Shown in pieces: positions 36,139 through 45,808 of a stretch of 64,000 bases of DNA. The DNA is from Streptomyces sp. NBC_01431 (lineage in GTDB: Bacteria; Actinomycetota; Actinomycetes; Streptomycetales; Streptomycetaceae), in contig NZ_CP109496.1 in NCBI RefSeq assembly GCF_036231355.1, forward strand, positions 7,812,001-7,876,000, read 5' to 3'. Numbering within the stretch: position 1 is the first letter of the stretch; each line of letters starts with the position of its first letter. Made by a program: the position numbers and the translations under genes. The notes under the pieces are model-generated. The model was not told the origin of the DNA. It was given only the letters and a program-made list of their open reading frames with translations, and ran no database searches.

Positions 36139-36774
36139 GCTTGTTCCTTTAGAAGCCGTATTCCTATCGATCATGAGGGCGGTTCTGATCGAACTGGATC
36201 CCTGGTCGGGTGATCTCGGCCGGGTGGATGCATGAGAACAGGGCCCCTTGGTAGCTCGGGGTTGCGACGCCACTCGTGTACCAGGAGGCCCTAATTCCTT
36301 GGTAACAGCTCCGGTGGTGCTTCCCGAAGGGGCCCGGAGCGTTCGAGTACGGGACTGCGGCGTCTTTCTGGAACCCGGCACACGAGGCCTCACCTGAGAG
36401 CGACGCGCAACCTCGTACTCGAGAGCGCCTGGGCATGATGACTTACGTCTTCCCGGGTGTTCTCGGTGGTGGCCACGTGGGCGCCGGGCGGACGCCTCAG
36501 GAGGCCCGGGCCTCGACGTCTCACAACAGAGCGGCGGCGTCCAGCGTCTCCGTGGCCGCCACCGGGTTGGTGTCGGCGTTCGTCGGCACCGGGCAGACGC
36601 CTTTGCTAGACCCGGCCTTGATGCCTTGCGCTAGAGCGGCGGTGCCCGACGCCGTCGAGCGTCAACACCCTTCATGCGCCTGCTCGTTGCTGTTTGTGGT
36701 GCGAGCCCACTACACGGTGACCTCTTGATATGCCCGAGCCCCCTGAGCTCTCGCATAGACCGAGGCCCGCGTGG
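36139..36774. other. Region upstream of the IS110 element
   Basis: Over 600 nt without a credible gene. The right part probably includes the left end of the IS110-family element, whose exact boundary I cannot define because IS110 elements lack inverted repeats. Confidence 0.4.
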
Positions 36775-36877
36775 TGCGCTGGTGCCACGAACGGCTAGTG
36801 AGGTGGCGGACCGGCCGCATGGGTCGAGTCCTGGAATTAGGTCGCTGCGTGGCCCGCATGCGCTCGTGACCAGCGCA
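36775..36877 (+). ncRNA. Candidate IS110 bridge RNA
   Basis: The 103-nt segment is closed by a 9-bp stem (TGCGCTGGT at 36775-36783 with ACCAGCGCA at 36869-36877) and ends 29 nt before the recombinase start. It aligns with the leader of the second IS110 gene (55735-55825, minus strand). They share CACGAACGGCTA, TCGAG, ATTAGG, GCGTG and GACCAGC in the same order, while the closing stem has different bases that still pair. IS110-group elements are known to encode a bridge RNA in this position. The assignment is by inference. Confidence 0.5.
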
Positions 36878-36906
36878 GACACCCCGCGCCATGGGAGGGA
36901 AACATC

Positions 36907-38136
36907 TTGATCTACTGCGGCATCGACTGGGCCGAAAAGACACACGACGTCGCCCTGGTCGACGACACCGGCCAGCTGCTGGCCAAGCGGCATATCACCG
37001 ACGACGCGGTCGGCTACAAGATCCTGCTGGACCTGCTCGCCGAGTACGGCGACACTGAGCAGGACCCGATCCCGGTCGCGATCGAGACGTCCCGCGGCCT
37101 ACTGGTCGCCGTCCTGCGGACCGGCAAGCGCAAGGTGTTCGCGATCAACCCTATGGCGGCGGCCCGCTACCGTGACCGCCACTCGGTCTCGCGCAAGAAG
37201 TCCGATCCCGGCGACGCGCTCGTGCTGGCGAACATCCTGCGCACCGACATGCACGCCCACCGGCCGCTGCCCGATGACAGCGACCTGGCCCGGGCGATCG
37301 CCGTCCTGGCGCGCGCTCAGCAGGACGCCACGTGGAACCGGCAGCAGATCGCCAACCAGCTCCGCTCACTCCTGCGCGAGTACTACCCCGCCGCCCTGGA
37401 CACCTGCGCTACCTGGGCGAACGGACTGTGCCGGCCCGAGGTCCGTGAACTCCTCAAGGCCGCACCGACACCCGCCAGAGCCGCGCGCCTGACCCGGACG
37501 CAGATCCAGGCCGCGCTCAGGAGAGCTGGCCGTAAGCGCGGCATCGCCGCAGAGGCCGACCGGATCCGTGATGTCCTCCGCGTTGACTACGCCCACCAGC
37601 CGCCCCTCGTTGAAGAGGCCCTCGGCCAGCAGATACTCGCCCTCCTCATCCAGTTGGAGGCCGCCTGCACGGCCGCCGACGATCTCGCCCAGGCGGTGGA
37701 CGAGGCTTTCCCTCAGCACCCGGACGCTGACGTGATCCTGAGCTTCCCCGGGCTCGGCACTCAGCTCGGCGCCCGGGTCCTCGCCGAGATCGGGGACGAC
37801 CACGAGCGCTTCGCCGACGCACGCGGCCTGAAGGCGTACGCAGGCTCCTCGCCCATCACCAGAGCATCCGGAAAGAAGTCCAGCATCACCCGTCGCTGGG
37901 TCAAGAACGACCGCCTCAACCACGCCGGCTACCTCTGGGCGTTCTCCGCGATCACCGCCTCTCCCGGAGCCAAGGCGCACTACCGGCGACGGCGAGATGA
38001 CCACGGAGACTGGCACGCGGCGGCCCAGCGCAACCTCTTCAATCGCATGCTCGGCCAGCTCTACCACTGCATCCAGAAACACGAACTGTTCGACGAACAC
38101 ACCGCGTTCTCCGCCCAACTCACCGCCGCGGCTTGA
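36907..38136 (+). CDS. IS110-family recombinase (DEDD transposase)
   Basis: A 409-residue protein, probably intact. The RuvC-like N-terminal domain begins IYCGIDWAEKTHDVALVDD and contains IETSRGLL and the SRKKSDPGDALVLANILR motif. The C-terminal domain (transposase_20) has SFPGLGTQLGARVLAEIGDD then SPITRASGK, including the Ser used in IS110 recombination. It starts at TTG 36907, with GGGAGGG about 10 nt upstream. The candidate bridge RNA precedes it, as in the IS110 group. A 22-bp tandem repeat begins at its last codons (38125-38168). Confidence 0.9.
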   Translation: MIYCGIDWAEKTHDVALVDDTGQLLAKRHITDDAVGYKILLDLLAEYGDTEQDPIPVAIETSRGLLVAVLRTGKRKVFAINPMAAARYRDRHSVSRKKSDPGDALVLANILRTDMHAHRPLPDDSDLARAIAVLARAQQDATWNRQQIANQLRSLLREYYPAALDTCATWANGLCRPEVRELLKAAPTPARAARLTRTQIQAALRRAGRKRGIAAEADRIRDVLRVDYAHQPPLVEEALGQQILALLIQLEAACTAADDLAQAVDEAFPQHPDADVILSFPGLGTQLGARVLAEIGDDHERFADARGLKAYAGSSPITRASGKKSSITRRWVKNDRLNHAGYLWAFSAITASPGAKAHYRRRRDDHGDWHAAAQRNLFNRMLGQLYHCIQKHELFDEHTAFSAQLTAAA

Positions 38137-38168
38137 CTCGTAGCACGCCGCGGCTTGACTCGTCGCAC
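38125..38168. repeat. 22-bp tandem repeat across the IS110 stop codon
   Basis: Two adjacent 22-bp units (38125-38146 and 38147-38168) are identical at 21 of 22 positions. Each contains CGCGGCTTGACTCGT, and the first unit includes the stop codon of the recombinase. It may mark the right end of the element. Confidence 0.7.
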
Positions 38169-38349
38169 CGTGAGGTGTCTGTTGTCCCAGCCTTGCGTGA
38201 CGGTCCCGGCGTGACTGGAGGGCCGCGGCGGGATGCCCGAGGGCTACTGCCACCGACGAACTCCACGCCCGCTCGGCGCAGGGAGCGGCCCGAACGCGCC
38301 CGGGCCCGGCTGATACCCGGTAGCTTCGCGTGGCCAGGCCGGAGCCCGT

Positions 38350-41316
38350 TCACGGCTTCCCTTCGCCTGCCCGCTTCAGCTCGGCGATCCGGGCGTCGAC
38401 CGCCTTGTCGTAGCGCTGGGCTGCGTAGATCTTTCCGAAGGACGTACGGAAGGCGTCGTGCGCTTCTTTCATGCGGCCGGCGGTCAGATGGCCGAGGGCG
38501 GTCCGGCAGTCGAGGGTGGATTGCGCCGCGTTGAGCATGAAGGACTGCCACTGGTTGTTGCCCTGAGGATCGGGGACGTCGAAGTACAGGGCGGCGTCCG
38601 TGGCGGTTTGGCCGATGCTTTCGCATATGGGGCGGACCTGGACCAGCGTGGTGAGGGGCTCTTTGTGGGCGGCGGCCGTCTGTACGATCGCGATGATCCG
38701 GTCCTGGTCCGCGGTGAACCGGTCCAGCAGCGCGTACCCGCCGACGTGTCCCCAGGCCTGTACCTGCCGCGACTTGGTACGAGGCGTTACGGGGTCGGAT
38801 GCGGGCTGGGGCGACATTCGTCTGAACTGTGACTGCATGGCCCGCGCAGTGCTGCCGGCCAGCTGGCTACCGCTCCGGGGGATGTGGGCCAGCCGGTACA
38901 CGGCTTCGCCGGAGAGGACGGCGAGCGCCAGAAGACACGCCGCCGCCGGGAACAGCCGCCGGACACCCGGCCTTCGAGCGGGCTGCGGGCCCGTACCCGC
39001 CCCGTCCGCCGCCCGGTGAGCCGCCCGGTGAGCCGCCCGCATCCCGTTCATCACCGACACCGCCGCTGCCACGATGACGGAGGCGACCGTGGCGGTCATC
39101 ATCGTGAAACCCACGATCTGGTGGAGGTCCCCCCACTGGAGCAGGACGCGGGAGGGGCGCAGGTCGCAGGAGGCGCTGGATACGCTCAGCGGGCCGACGC
39201 AGCCGTCGAAGAGCAGCAGGACCACCGGACCGGCCATCCCCACCAGCACCGTCGTCTGCGCTGCGATGAGGGCGGCGAGCAGCCGGTACCGGCGTGCCGC
39301 CAGGGCGGCGACGACGGAGGAGACCACCGCCAGGGTGACCAGGGTGAGCCAGAGCCAGGCGAGCACCAGCAACCACGCCAGCTGGGTGTTCCACGTGGGC
39401 GCGCGGGACAGCCCGGCCCACGGGCCCGCCAGGACGGCCGGGACGACGGCCCAGGCGGCCAGGCCGCCCAGCAGTCCCGGCAGGAGTACCCGCCGCAGCC
39501 GGGGCGGTTCCTCCACGGGCGGCTCCGCCGCGCCCTCGATGTCGCCCATGGAGTCCCGTGTCCAAGGCCGCACGGCGGGGGGCCGGCGGGCCGCCCAGGC
39601 GGCCAGCGACACGATCCCCAGGCTCCCGGTCCCGATCGCGACGAAGGGCAGGCTGTTCAGGATCAGGATGAACGGATAGACGACGGAGATCCCCGCCAGC
39701 ATCGTGCGGTGGTCCGCCGCCGGGCCGGGATAGGTCTGCGCCAGCATCTGCTTGATCCCCGCAGTGTCGTACCACCACCCGGTCCCGAGCGCCGCGCCAT
39801 TGCCGTACCACCACGCGAACCACTGCCACAGGGCCAGACCCCCGGCCGCCAGCCCCACCGCCAGCACCGGGCGCAGGGTGCGGCCCCGCCACGTCTTTGC
39901 CCACAGCTCGGCGCACTGTGCGGTCCACCACGCGAAGGCGGGACCGCCGAGCAGGAACGCAACGAGCAGTGCGTTCCGGCTGGGGAAGAACTGCGCGATC
40001 GTGCCCTGGCCCGCGATCAGCGAGCCCGCGGCCATCCCGGCCCCCAGCCACAGCCCCGCCCGGGGCCCCGACGGCGGACGTCGCCCGGTCAGCACGGCGT
40101 GCACCACCGCCCGCCACAGGACGGTCCCGGACACCCCCGTGACCAGCCCTGCGGCCACCAGCCCGGCCAGGTGCGGGGCGAGCAGCCCGTTGGACCCGTG
40201 TTGGTAGGCGCCGATTGCCATGGACAACTGGGAGCCGATCAGCACTGCAGATGCGCCGGTCAGGAACAGCGGCAGCCCTGGTACGCCGTACACGGGGGCC
40301 GCGTCAGCCAGCGCGCCCCGGCGCAGGTCCCAGCGCGGATGGGTGCGCCACAGGGCGGCGAACGAGCCGAGCACGCGAGCCGCCGCGCCGCCGGTGCCGG
40401 GGGACGCCGCGACGTGCCAGCCACCCGGGTCCGCTCCCCAACGCACTGCCGTGCGGTCGGCGTGGACCTCCCGGCTGCGCAGCACGTCCGCCCGTGCGAG
40501 GTACACCAGTACCACGAGGACGCCCACCTGCAGGACGCTCCGCGACGTCTGCGCCAGCGGGGGACTGCTCGCCCCAGCCACGCCGACCAGATACATGGCG
40601 AGACCGGTCAGATACGGCGGCGCCACCAGCACGAGGAACACCCGCCAAAGCGCGACCGTCGCATAGGTGAGGGTGACATCGCCGTTGCGGACGTGAGCGA
40701 ACTCGTGCAGCAGCACCGCCTGAAAGCCCTTCGGGTCCCGGTGGCGGCGGGCGAGGAGACCGCCGTGCAGACACACCACCGGCCGTCCGTTGCGGCCGAA
40801 CACCAGGGCGCCGACGGACGCTGCCGCCGGATCAACCACAAGGCGCGGCAGCCGGGTCAGCCCGGCCACCGCCGCGACCTCCTCCAGCACCTTCCCGACG
40901 GTTCCGTCGCCGTCCACCACCGCCAGCGGCACCACCCGGCCCCGCCGCGCCTTCCACACCGGCAGCCAGAAGAACAACACGCAGGCCGCCGCGCACACCA
41001 CGGCGAGCCAGGAGAGGGGGATTCACCACAGCGGCGGCGGGGCATAGCGCTGCATGCAAGCGGTGTACGCATGCGCCTGAGTGGTGCCTTGTACGAGCAT
41101 CCCGAGGTCGGAGTGACGTTCGGGGTCTATCCCCGAGGCCAGGCTGCACACGCTGGAGTTGGCAGTGGACACCCACCAATAGGCGACATCCAGCAGCATC
41201 AGACCGCTGGCCGCCAGGATCAGGATCACCAGCAGCGCGAACCGCACCGTCGTTCCGGCGCTGACCGGGCGCCCGGCCGACGGCCCCAAGGGCGTCGGCC
41301 TGGACGTCACTCTCAC
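38350..41316 (-). pseudogene. Large membrane M48-type metalloprotease, split by an in-frame TGA
   Basis: A frame from GTG 41316 (overlapping the upstream gene stop) gives a membrane helix (LLVILILAASGLMLLDVAYW) and reaches TGA at 41025-41023, after CMQRYAPPPLW. It resumes in the same frame with IPLSWLAVVCAAACVLFFWL. TGG to TGA at a Trp codon is the likely cause. Downstream come KARRGR, the zinc motif LLHEFAHVRNGDV (HExxH), about ten more membrane segments, and a soluble C-terminal domain of about 150 residues. The total is about 988 codons. Restart at GTG 41001 could still yield an 883-residue protease lacking the first helix. A sequencing error is possible. Confidence 0.75.
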
Positions 41317-41867
41317 TCCGGGGCCAGGTCGCCGTCGTCTGCCGGGTCGGCGAGGGGTCTGCGCCCGCCCTCCGCCCTCTCGTCCGGTTCCGGGGCCGGC
41401 GTGGTCAGCGTCAGCCTGGTCACGACCGCGTCCGCCAGCGCTTCCGCGCGCTCGTTCTCCAGTCCCCGCCGCGCAGCCATCTCCAGAATCCGGCGGTGGA
41501 CTTCGGCGAGCTGACCGGATGTCAGCGGCGGCACCACGGCGGGCTCCGCCCGCCGCCGCAGGACCCGGCGCAGCAGCCGACGAGTGCTGGAGGAGGCGCC
41601 GTTCGCGGCGGCGCTCCCGATCTCCCGGGCCGTCTGATCCAGCACCAGCCAGACCACTGGTGTGGCCATCACCTCGATCTCGCCCAGCCCGAAGCCGAGC
41701 GGCTCCCGCTGCCCGCTCTCGTGCCGCAGCCGCCGTACGACGACCGCGTCGTCGTACCGCTCCAGCCCCGCGACGACGGTCAGTTCCCCCGGCGCGACCT
41801 CCGTGATGACCGCACGCACCACTGCGCGCACCGGCAGCGCCCCCCGGACCGACATCTCCGACCCCAT
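41313..41867 (-). CDS. Conserved hypothetical partner of the membrane protease
   Basis: A 184-residue soluble protein from ATG 41867, preceded by AGGAGG at 6 nt. It has no signal peptide or membrane helix. The middle is basic (SSSTRRLLRRVLRRRAEPAV) and the tail acidic. I do not recognise a domain. Its stop overlaps the GTG of the protease gene by 4 nt, so the two are coupled and the protein may regulate or scaffold the protease. An inverted repeat lies upstream at 41916-41940. Confidence 0.75.
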   Translation of the reverse strand: MGSEMSVRGALPVRAVVRAVITEVAPGELTVVAGLERYDDAVVVRRLRHESGQREPLGFGLGEIEVMATPVVWLVLDQTAREIGSAAANGASSSTRRLLRRVLRRRAEPAVVPPLTSGQLAEVHRRILEMAARRGLENERAEALADAVVTRLTLTTPAPEPDERAEGGRRPLADPADDGDLAPE

Positions 41868-41915
41868 GCTGCCTCCTACGCAATCCCGCCCCGCGACCGC
41901 TTTCACGCTACTGCT

Positions 41916-41940
41916 AACTCCCTTATTGCATACGGGAGTT
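41916..41940. promoter_or_regulatory. Inverted repeat AACTCCC-N11-GGGAGTT upstream of the protease operon
   Basis: Perfect 7-bp arms with an A+T-rich spacer (TTATTGCATAC) stand out in GC-rich DNA about 50 nt before the first gene of the operon. Likely an operator; the regulator is unknown. Confidence 0.45.
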
Positions 41941-42489
41941 GCAACCATTCAGTGCCGACCTGGGATCCCTCGCACCCGCGGACGGGCCCGCACAAGCGCG
42001 CACCCGGCACCTGCACGAGCGCACCCTCCATCAACGCGCGAAGCCCTGACCGCGGCCCTGACCGCGCGGTACGAGCCCGCGAGAGGTGAGATTGGCGCCG
42101 GGACGTCGTGCCCTGGTCTCCAGCCCGGGCGGACTGCCGGGAGGTTCGGCCACTCACAGCCCCGTTGAGCAGGCCGGTTCGCGTGCGAGGGCAACGGGGG
42201 CTGCTGCTGGCCCTCCGCTCTCTTCAGCCCATGGTCCGGTGCGGCGGAAGAGCATGCGTTTCAGAACCGCGTCTCGCTGGTCAACGGTCAGCGGCGCCTC
42301 GGGGTGGTCGCGTACTTCGCACAAGGTCCCACTCGCCATCCAGCCTGACGCAGGAGCTGCTCGTAGACGGTCAGTTGCTCACTCGGTGCTCCAACTGCCG
42401 GCGTGGCGGGCGCCGTATGGGGGGATAGACGCTGTTCCGGGCTGCTCGCTCATCGGGTGTCAGGTTGTTGTTGAGGCGCCCCCTGTGGT
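41941..42489. other. Intergenic region without a recognised gene
   Basis: About 550 nt; frames exist on both strands but show no ribosome site or motif I can name. It ends at an orphan IS3-type terminus. Confidence 0.4.
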
Positions 42490-42870
42490 GTGGACACTCT
42501 GACATTGGATCTTGTAGGTCCAAGGAAAGGTGTCCTGGTGGGACGTAGGTCTCCGTATCCGGAGGAGTTCAGGAACGACGCGGTGGCGTTGTATCGCGCG
42601 GCGGGCGGGAAGCGCACGTATGCGGCGGTCGCGGCGGATGTCGGGGTGACCGGCGAGACGCTGCGCAGTTGGGTGCGTCAGGCCGACGAGCAGGCCGGCC
42701 GGGCCGCGGCCGTGACGGCGACGGCCAGGCGGTGGAGGGCCGGGATGAGGGGCTGGCCAGGCTGCGGGCGGAGAACGGCCGGTTGCGCAACGCCGAGAAG
42801 GAGTGGGAGTTCGAGCGGGAGATCCTGCGCCGGGCAGCCATGTATTGGACAGGCGGGGTGGGAGGTGCCG
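42490..42870 (+). pseudogene. IS3-family left end and orfA fragment
   Basis: GTGGACAC at 42490-42497 begins a typical IS3-type end. OrfA starts at GTG 42538 and reads SPYPEEFRNDAVALYRAAGG then VGVTGETLRSWVRQADEQAG. It shifts frame near 42690 to give ARLRAENGRLRNAEKEWEFE and REILRRAAMYW. OrfB is absent; the copy ends where an ISL3 fragment begins. Confidence 0.75.
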
Positions 42871-43079
42871 TACGCACTCCTGCCAGCAGGCAGCACGTGC
42901 GTATTTGGCCACGGTGCGGTGCGTCGGTTCAGCCCCAGCTCACGAGCCGTGGCGCTGAGCGAGCGGTCGGCGCCAGAGACCGCGTGCACCGCCTCTAGCA
43001 GCCGCTTGGCGTGACGGCGGTCGGGGGTATCGGCCGTCTCGGACCGGTCCGTCTGTGGCGTGGGTTCGGCGGGAGCCAA
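42829..43079 (-). pseudogene. ISL3-family transposase internal fragment
   Basis: Read leftward, DTPDRRHAKRLLEAVHAVSG and LSATARELGLNRRT lead, after a frameshift, into VAKYARAACWQECVRHLPPR and LSNTWLPG. This is the central helix-turn-helix insert of ISL3-family transposases (RHxxxxxLxxxGxSxxAIARxLGLxRxTVxKYARA). Both ends are missing. It abuts the IS3 fragment, suggesting one IS inserted into or recombined with another. Confidence 0.6.
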
Positions 43080-43193
43080 GGCGCGCTCGTAGGAGTCCTT
43101 GCGTTCGCCGTCCGGTTGGACAGGCGCTCCGGGGGCGCGTCGAGTTGGTTCGGCTTTCTGCCGGTCGTGTGCGTGTGGTGGTTGGTGGGGGTT

Positions 43194-43811
43194 TCAGGGT
43201 GTGGGGTGTGTGTGTCGGGGGCTGTGGGAAGGGGCGGGGGGTGCCCAGCCGCGCAGGATGGCGTCGATGGTTGACCGGAACGCGGTCGTGGCTGCGGTGC
43301 CGTTGAGGCTGCCGGTGAGTTCGAGGGTCACGAGCCCGTGCAGGGCGACCCACAGGGAGACGGCGATCTGTGTGGTGTCGCCGGCGACGAGGTGGTCGGC
43401 CACGGCGCGGTCGATCGCCGCGATCAGTGGCCGTACCGGGTCGTGGTCGCCGACCCGGTTCGAGGGGACGAAGGACTGCGCGCCGCCGAACAGCACCGTG
43501 TACAGGTGGCGGTGTTCGCGTCCCCAGTGGCGGTATGCCGCGGCCAGCGCGTCCAGGTCCTTCAGGGCGTTCTCCGAGCGGGGAACCGCCGTCAGGTGCT
43601 GGAACAGGCCCGCGACCGCCTGGTCGCGCACCTCGCGGACCAGGCCGTCCTTCCCGTCGAAGAGCGTGTACACGGCGGCCGTCGACGTTCCGGCGGCGGT
43701 GGCCAGCGCGCGCACCGTGACGGACTCCTGGGGGCGGGTGGCGAACATCTCCGTCGCGCATGCCACGAGGCGTTCTCTGACGGCGGTGTCGTTCGTTCTC
43801 GGTCGTCCCAC
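43194..43811 (-). CDS. TetR/AcrR-family regulator
   Basis: A 205-residue repressor. The N-terminal helix-turn-helix is VTVRALATAAGTSTAAVYTL then FDGKDGLVREV (about residues 30-62), and a C-terminal ligand domain ends in a Pro/His-rich tail. It starts at GTG 43811 and is divergent from the hydrolase gene, with 68 nt between them containing two TetR-like half-palindromes. It probably represses the hydrolase gene and itself. Confidence 0.9.
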   Translation of the reverse strand: MGRPRTNDTAVRERLVACATEMFATRPQESVTVRALATAAGTSTAAVYTLFDGKDGLVREVRDQAVAGLFQHLTAVPRSENALKDLDALAAAYRHWGREHRHLYTVLFGGAQSFVPSNRVGDHDPVRPLIAAIDRAVADHLVAGDTTQIAVSLWVALHGLVTLELTGSLNGTAATTAFRSTIDAILRGWAPPAPSHSPRHTHPTP

Positions 43812-43841
43812 GGGGAGCAGTTTAGCCGTACTGATAACATC

Positions 43842-43864
43842 GTTTCAAAACAGCGTTTTAAAAC
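43842..43864. promoter_or_regulatory. TetR operator pair GTTTCAAAAC / GTTTTAAAAC
   Basis: Two decamers 13 bp apart centre to centre (43842-43851 and 43855-43864). The second is a perfect palindrome and the first has one mismatch. They lie in the divergent intergenic region, 15 nt before the hydrolase start, and are very A+T-rich for this genome. Confidence 0.65.
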
Positions 43865-43879
43865 ACTGGGGGAAGCGTC

Positions 43880-45211
43880 ATGCCACCATCCGTCCTACGT
43901 TCCTTCCGCTTTGCCGGCCGACTGCTCGCGGCTGCTGCCGCGGTGGCGGGGCTGGCCGCCCTCTTCCTCGCACTGGTCATCGCGACCGACGGCCGGGGAT
44001 CGGGGCTTGCCGCATGGTCCGCAACGGTCGGGGTCGCGGTTTTCGCAGCGCTGTGGCGGGGTCGCCGCCGCTCGTGGCGGGGACGGCTGGTGCCCTTCCT
44101 GCCGGTGTTCGTCGCGGCGGCCCTGACGCTGTCGGTGTGCGTCCCGACCGTCCCGACGACGCGCCGCTACCCGCCCGCCCTGTCGTTCGTGGCCACCGAG
44201 CACTGGCGCCTGTCGACCGGCAGCCGAGTCGCGGTCTACCACTACCCGCCCACCGGCAACAGCCCCAGGCACAGCGTGCCGCTCGTCTACCTCAACGGTG
44301 GGCCGGTGCGCGGCATCTCCCTGCTCGACCACCACTTCCTGCAGCGCCTCGCGGGACAGGGCTACAACGTCTACGCCTACGAACAGGCCGGCGGCGGACG
44401 CAGCGACCTGCTGCCCATGGACCAGTACACGATCACCCGCTCCGTCCAGGACCTCGGCGCCCTCGTCGGCACGTTCGGCCAGGGCGTCGACGTGCTGGGA
44501 TTCTCCGCGGGTGCGGTTGTGCTCACCCGCGCGCTGGCCGACCCGGCCATCGCCGCCCACCTGCACCGGGCGGTCATCGCCGAGCCGGGACCGATGGACG
44601 GCCCCACCGCCCGCATCGCGGGGGACAAGGGCCGACCGTCCGCGCGCGGCATCGCACCGGCCATGACCGGACCGCGCTCCACACATGTCCCGCGGTACGC
44701 GGTCGCGTTCGGCCTCCTGCGGCTCGGACTGCTCAGCCCGGACAACGGGCTGGCAGGCCAGGCGGAGGGCGACAACGCCTTCACCGCCGCCGACCTCGGC
44801 AGCGACACCGCGTCCGGCTACTGCGCACAGGACGCGCACCGCATTCCGGTCGAGGACACGGCGAACAACTTCTCCTTCAGCGCCGCCGCGAGCCTCCGCA
44901 TCCAGCAGACGGTCAAGGACTCGCCCTCCATTGCCCCTCAGTTGAGGCGTTCCCGGACACCCGCGATGCTGATGATCGCCGAGTGCTCCTCCCAGGTCCG
45001 GCAGTGGGAGACGACCGTCCTCGCGGGCAACCCCGCCATCCAGCGAACCCAGTACATGCCCGGCGTCGGCCACCATATGTGGAACGGCCTGGGCGACAAC
45101 GACCAACGAGCAGTCGCCGCCATCACCGCATTCCTCCAGGGCAAACCCGCACCCCTGCCCGACTACCCCACCCGAGCCGACATCCCGGCCTTCCTCCACG
45201 ACCGCAAGTAA
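43880..45211 (+). CDS. Membrane-anchored alpha/beta hydrolase
   Basis: A 443-residue protein with three N-terminal hydrophobic segments within the first 95 residues and an extracellular alpha/beta-hydrolase domain. The oxyanion region is VYLNGGPVRG. The nucleophile elbow is DVLGFSAGAVVL (GFSAG) and the catalytic His is in MPGVGHHMW near the end. It resembles proline-iminopeptidase-like hydrolases. The start at ATG 43880 follows GGGGGAAG. The divergent TetR gene is the likely regulator. The substrate is unknown. Confidence 0.85.
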   Translation: MPPSVLRSFRFAGRLLAAAAAVAGLAALFLALVIATDGRGSGLAAWSATVGVAVFAALWRGRRRSWRGRLVPFLPVFVAAALTLSVCVPTVPTTRRYPPALSFVATEHWRLSTGSRVAVYHYPPTGNSPRHSVPLVYLNGGPVRGISLLDHHFLQRLAGQGYNVYAYEQAGGGRSDLLPMDQYTITRSVQDLGALVGTFGQGVDVLGFSAGAVVLTRALADPAIAAHLHRAVIAEPGPMDGPTARIAGDKGRPSARGIAPAMTGPRSTHVPRYAVAFGLLRLGLLSPDNGLAGQAEGDNAFTAADLGSDTASGYCAQDAHRIPVEDTANNFSFSAAASLRIQQTVKDSPSIAPQLRRSRTPAMLMIAECSSQVRQWETTVLAGNPAIQRTQYMPGVGHHMWNGLGDNDQRAVAAITAFLQGKPAPLPDYPTRADIPAFLHDRK

Positions 45212-45278
45212 GCAGGCCAGCCCTGGGCGCGGCTCCCAGAATGCAGGCGGCAGAAAGGCTCCGGGGACCTCCCCTGAG

Positions 45279-45375
45279 TGGTGGACACGCTGATACTGGA
45301 TCTGCTTGATCTGGAGGCAGCGAGGAGACCGCCGATGGCGATGAAGCACTACTCGGACGAATTCAAGGCCTGGCG
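45279..45375 (+). pseudogene. IS3-family left end with the first codons of orfA
   Basis: GTGGACAC at 45281-45288 and GATACTGGATCTGC mark an IS3-type terminus. ATG 45335 then reads MAMKHYSDEFKA, the start of orfA, before the sequence departs. The following 430 nt show only unassigned debris. Confidence 0.65.
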
Positions 45376-45808
45376 GCCGGTGAAAGACCTCTCCGGTCAG
45401 CCAGCGGGGTCCGTCTCGCGGGCTTCGATGGTGGTGTACGCGGCCAGCCAGGCCGACCGCCACACCTGATCGCGGCGGGCGCCAGTGGGCGGCTGGACGC
45501 CCGCGGGTGGGCGGTGGGCGCCGGAGAGTGAAAACGTTCAAACCCAACTGACGCCCATGCTCAGCGCCGACACCAGGCTGGCCTTCCAACGCGAACGTGC
45601 TCTCCCCGGTGGTTCCGTGGAGATCGTCTACTCCTGCCAGGGCAGTCGCACTGAACTTCCCAGCAAGCCTGCCAGCCAACGCTGATCTCGGCCACGACGC
45701 AGGTCGCACAGGCGCAAGAAGCCGACCTGATCTGGACGCCTGCATATCTCGGCTGGGTGGAGGGCATCCCTCATCGGGCTCTACCAACCCCGTGGAGCTG
45801 CCAAACTG

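Noticed and set aside
38884..41514. Very long plus-strand open frame (876 codons)
   Set aside because: It is antisense to the membrane protease, rich in Arg, Gln and His, without ribosome site or motif; a GC-rich shadow frame.
43895..45787. Long minus-strand open frame (630 codons)
   Set aside because: Antisense to the alpha/beta hydrolase gene, low-complexity composition, no motif.
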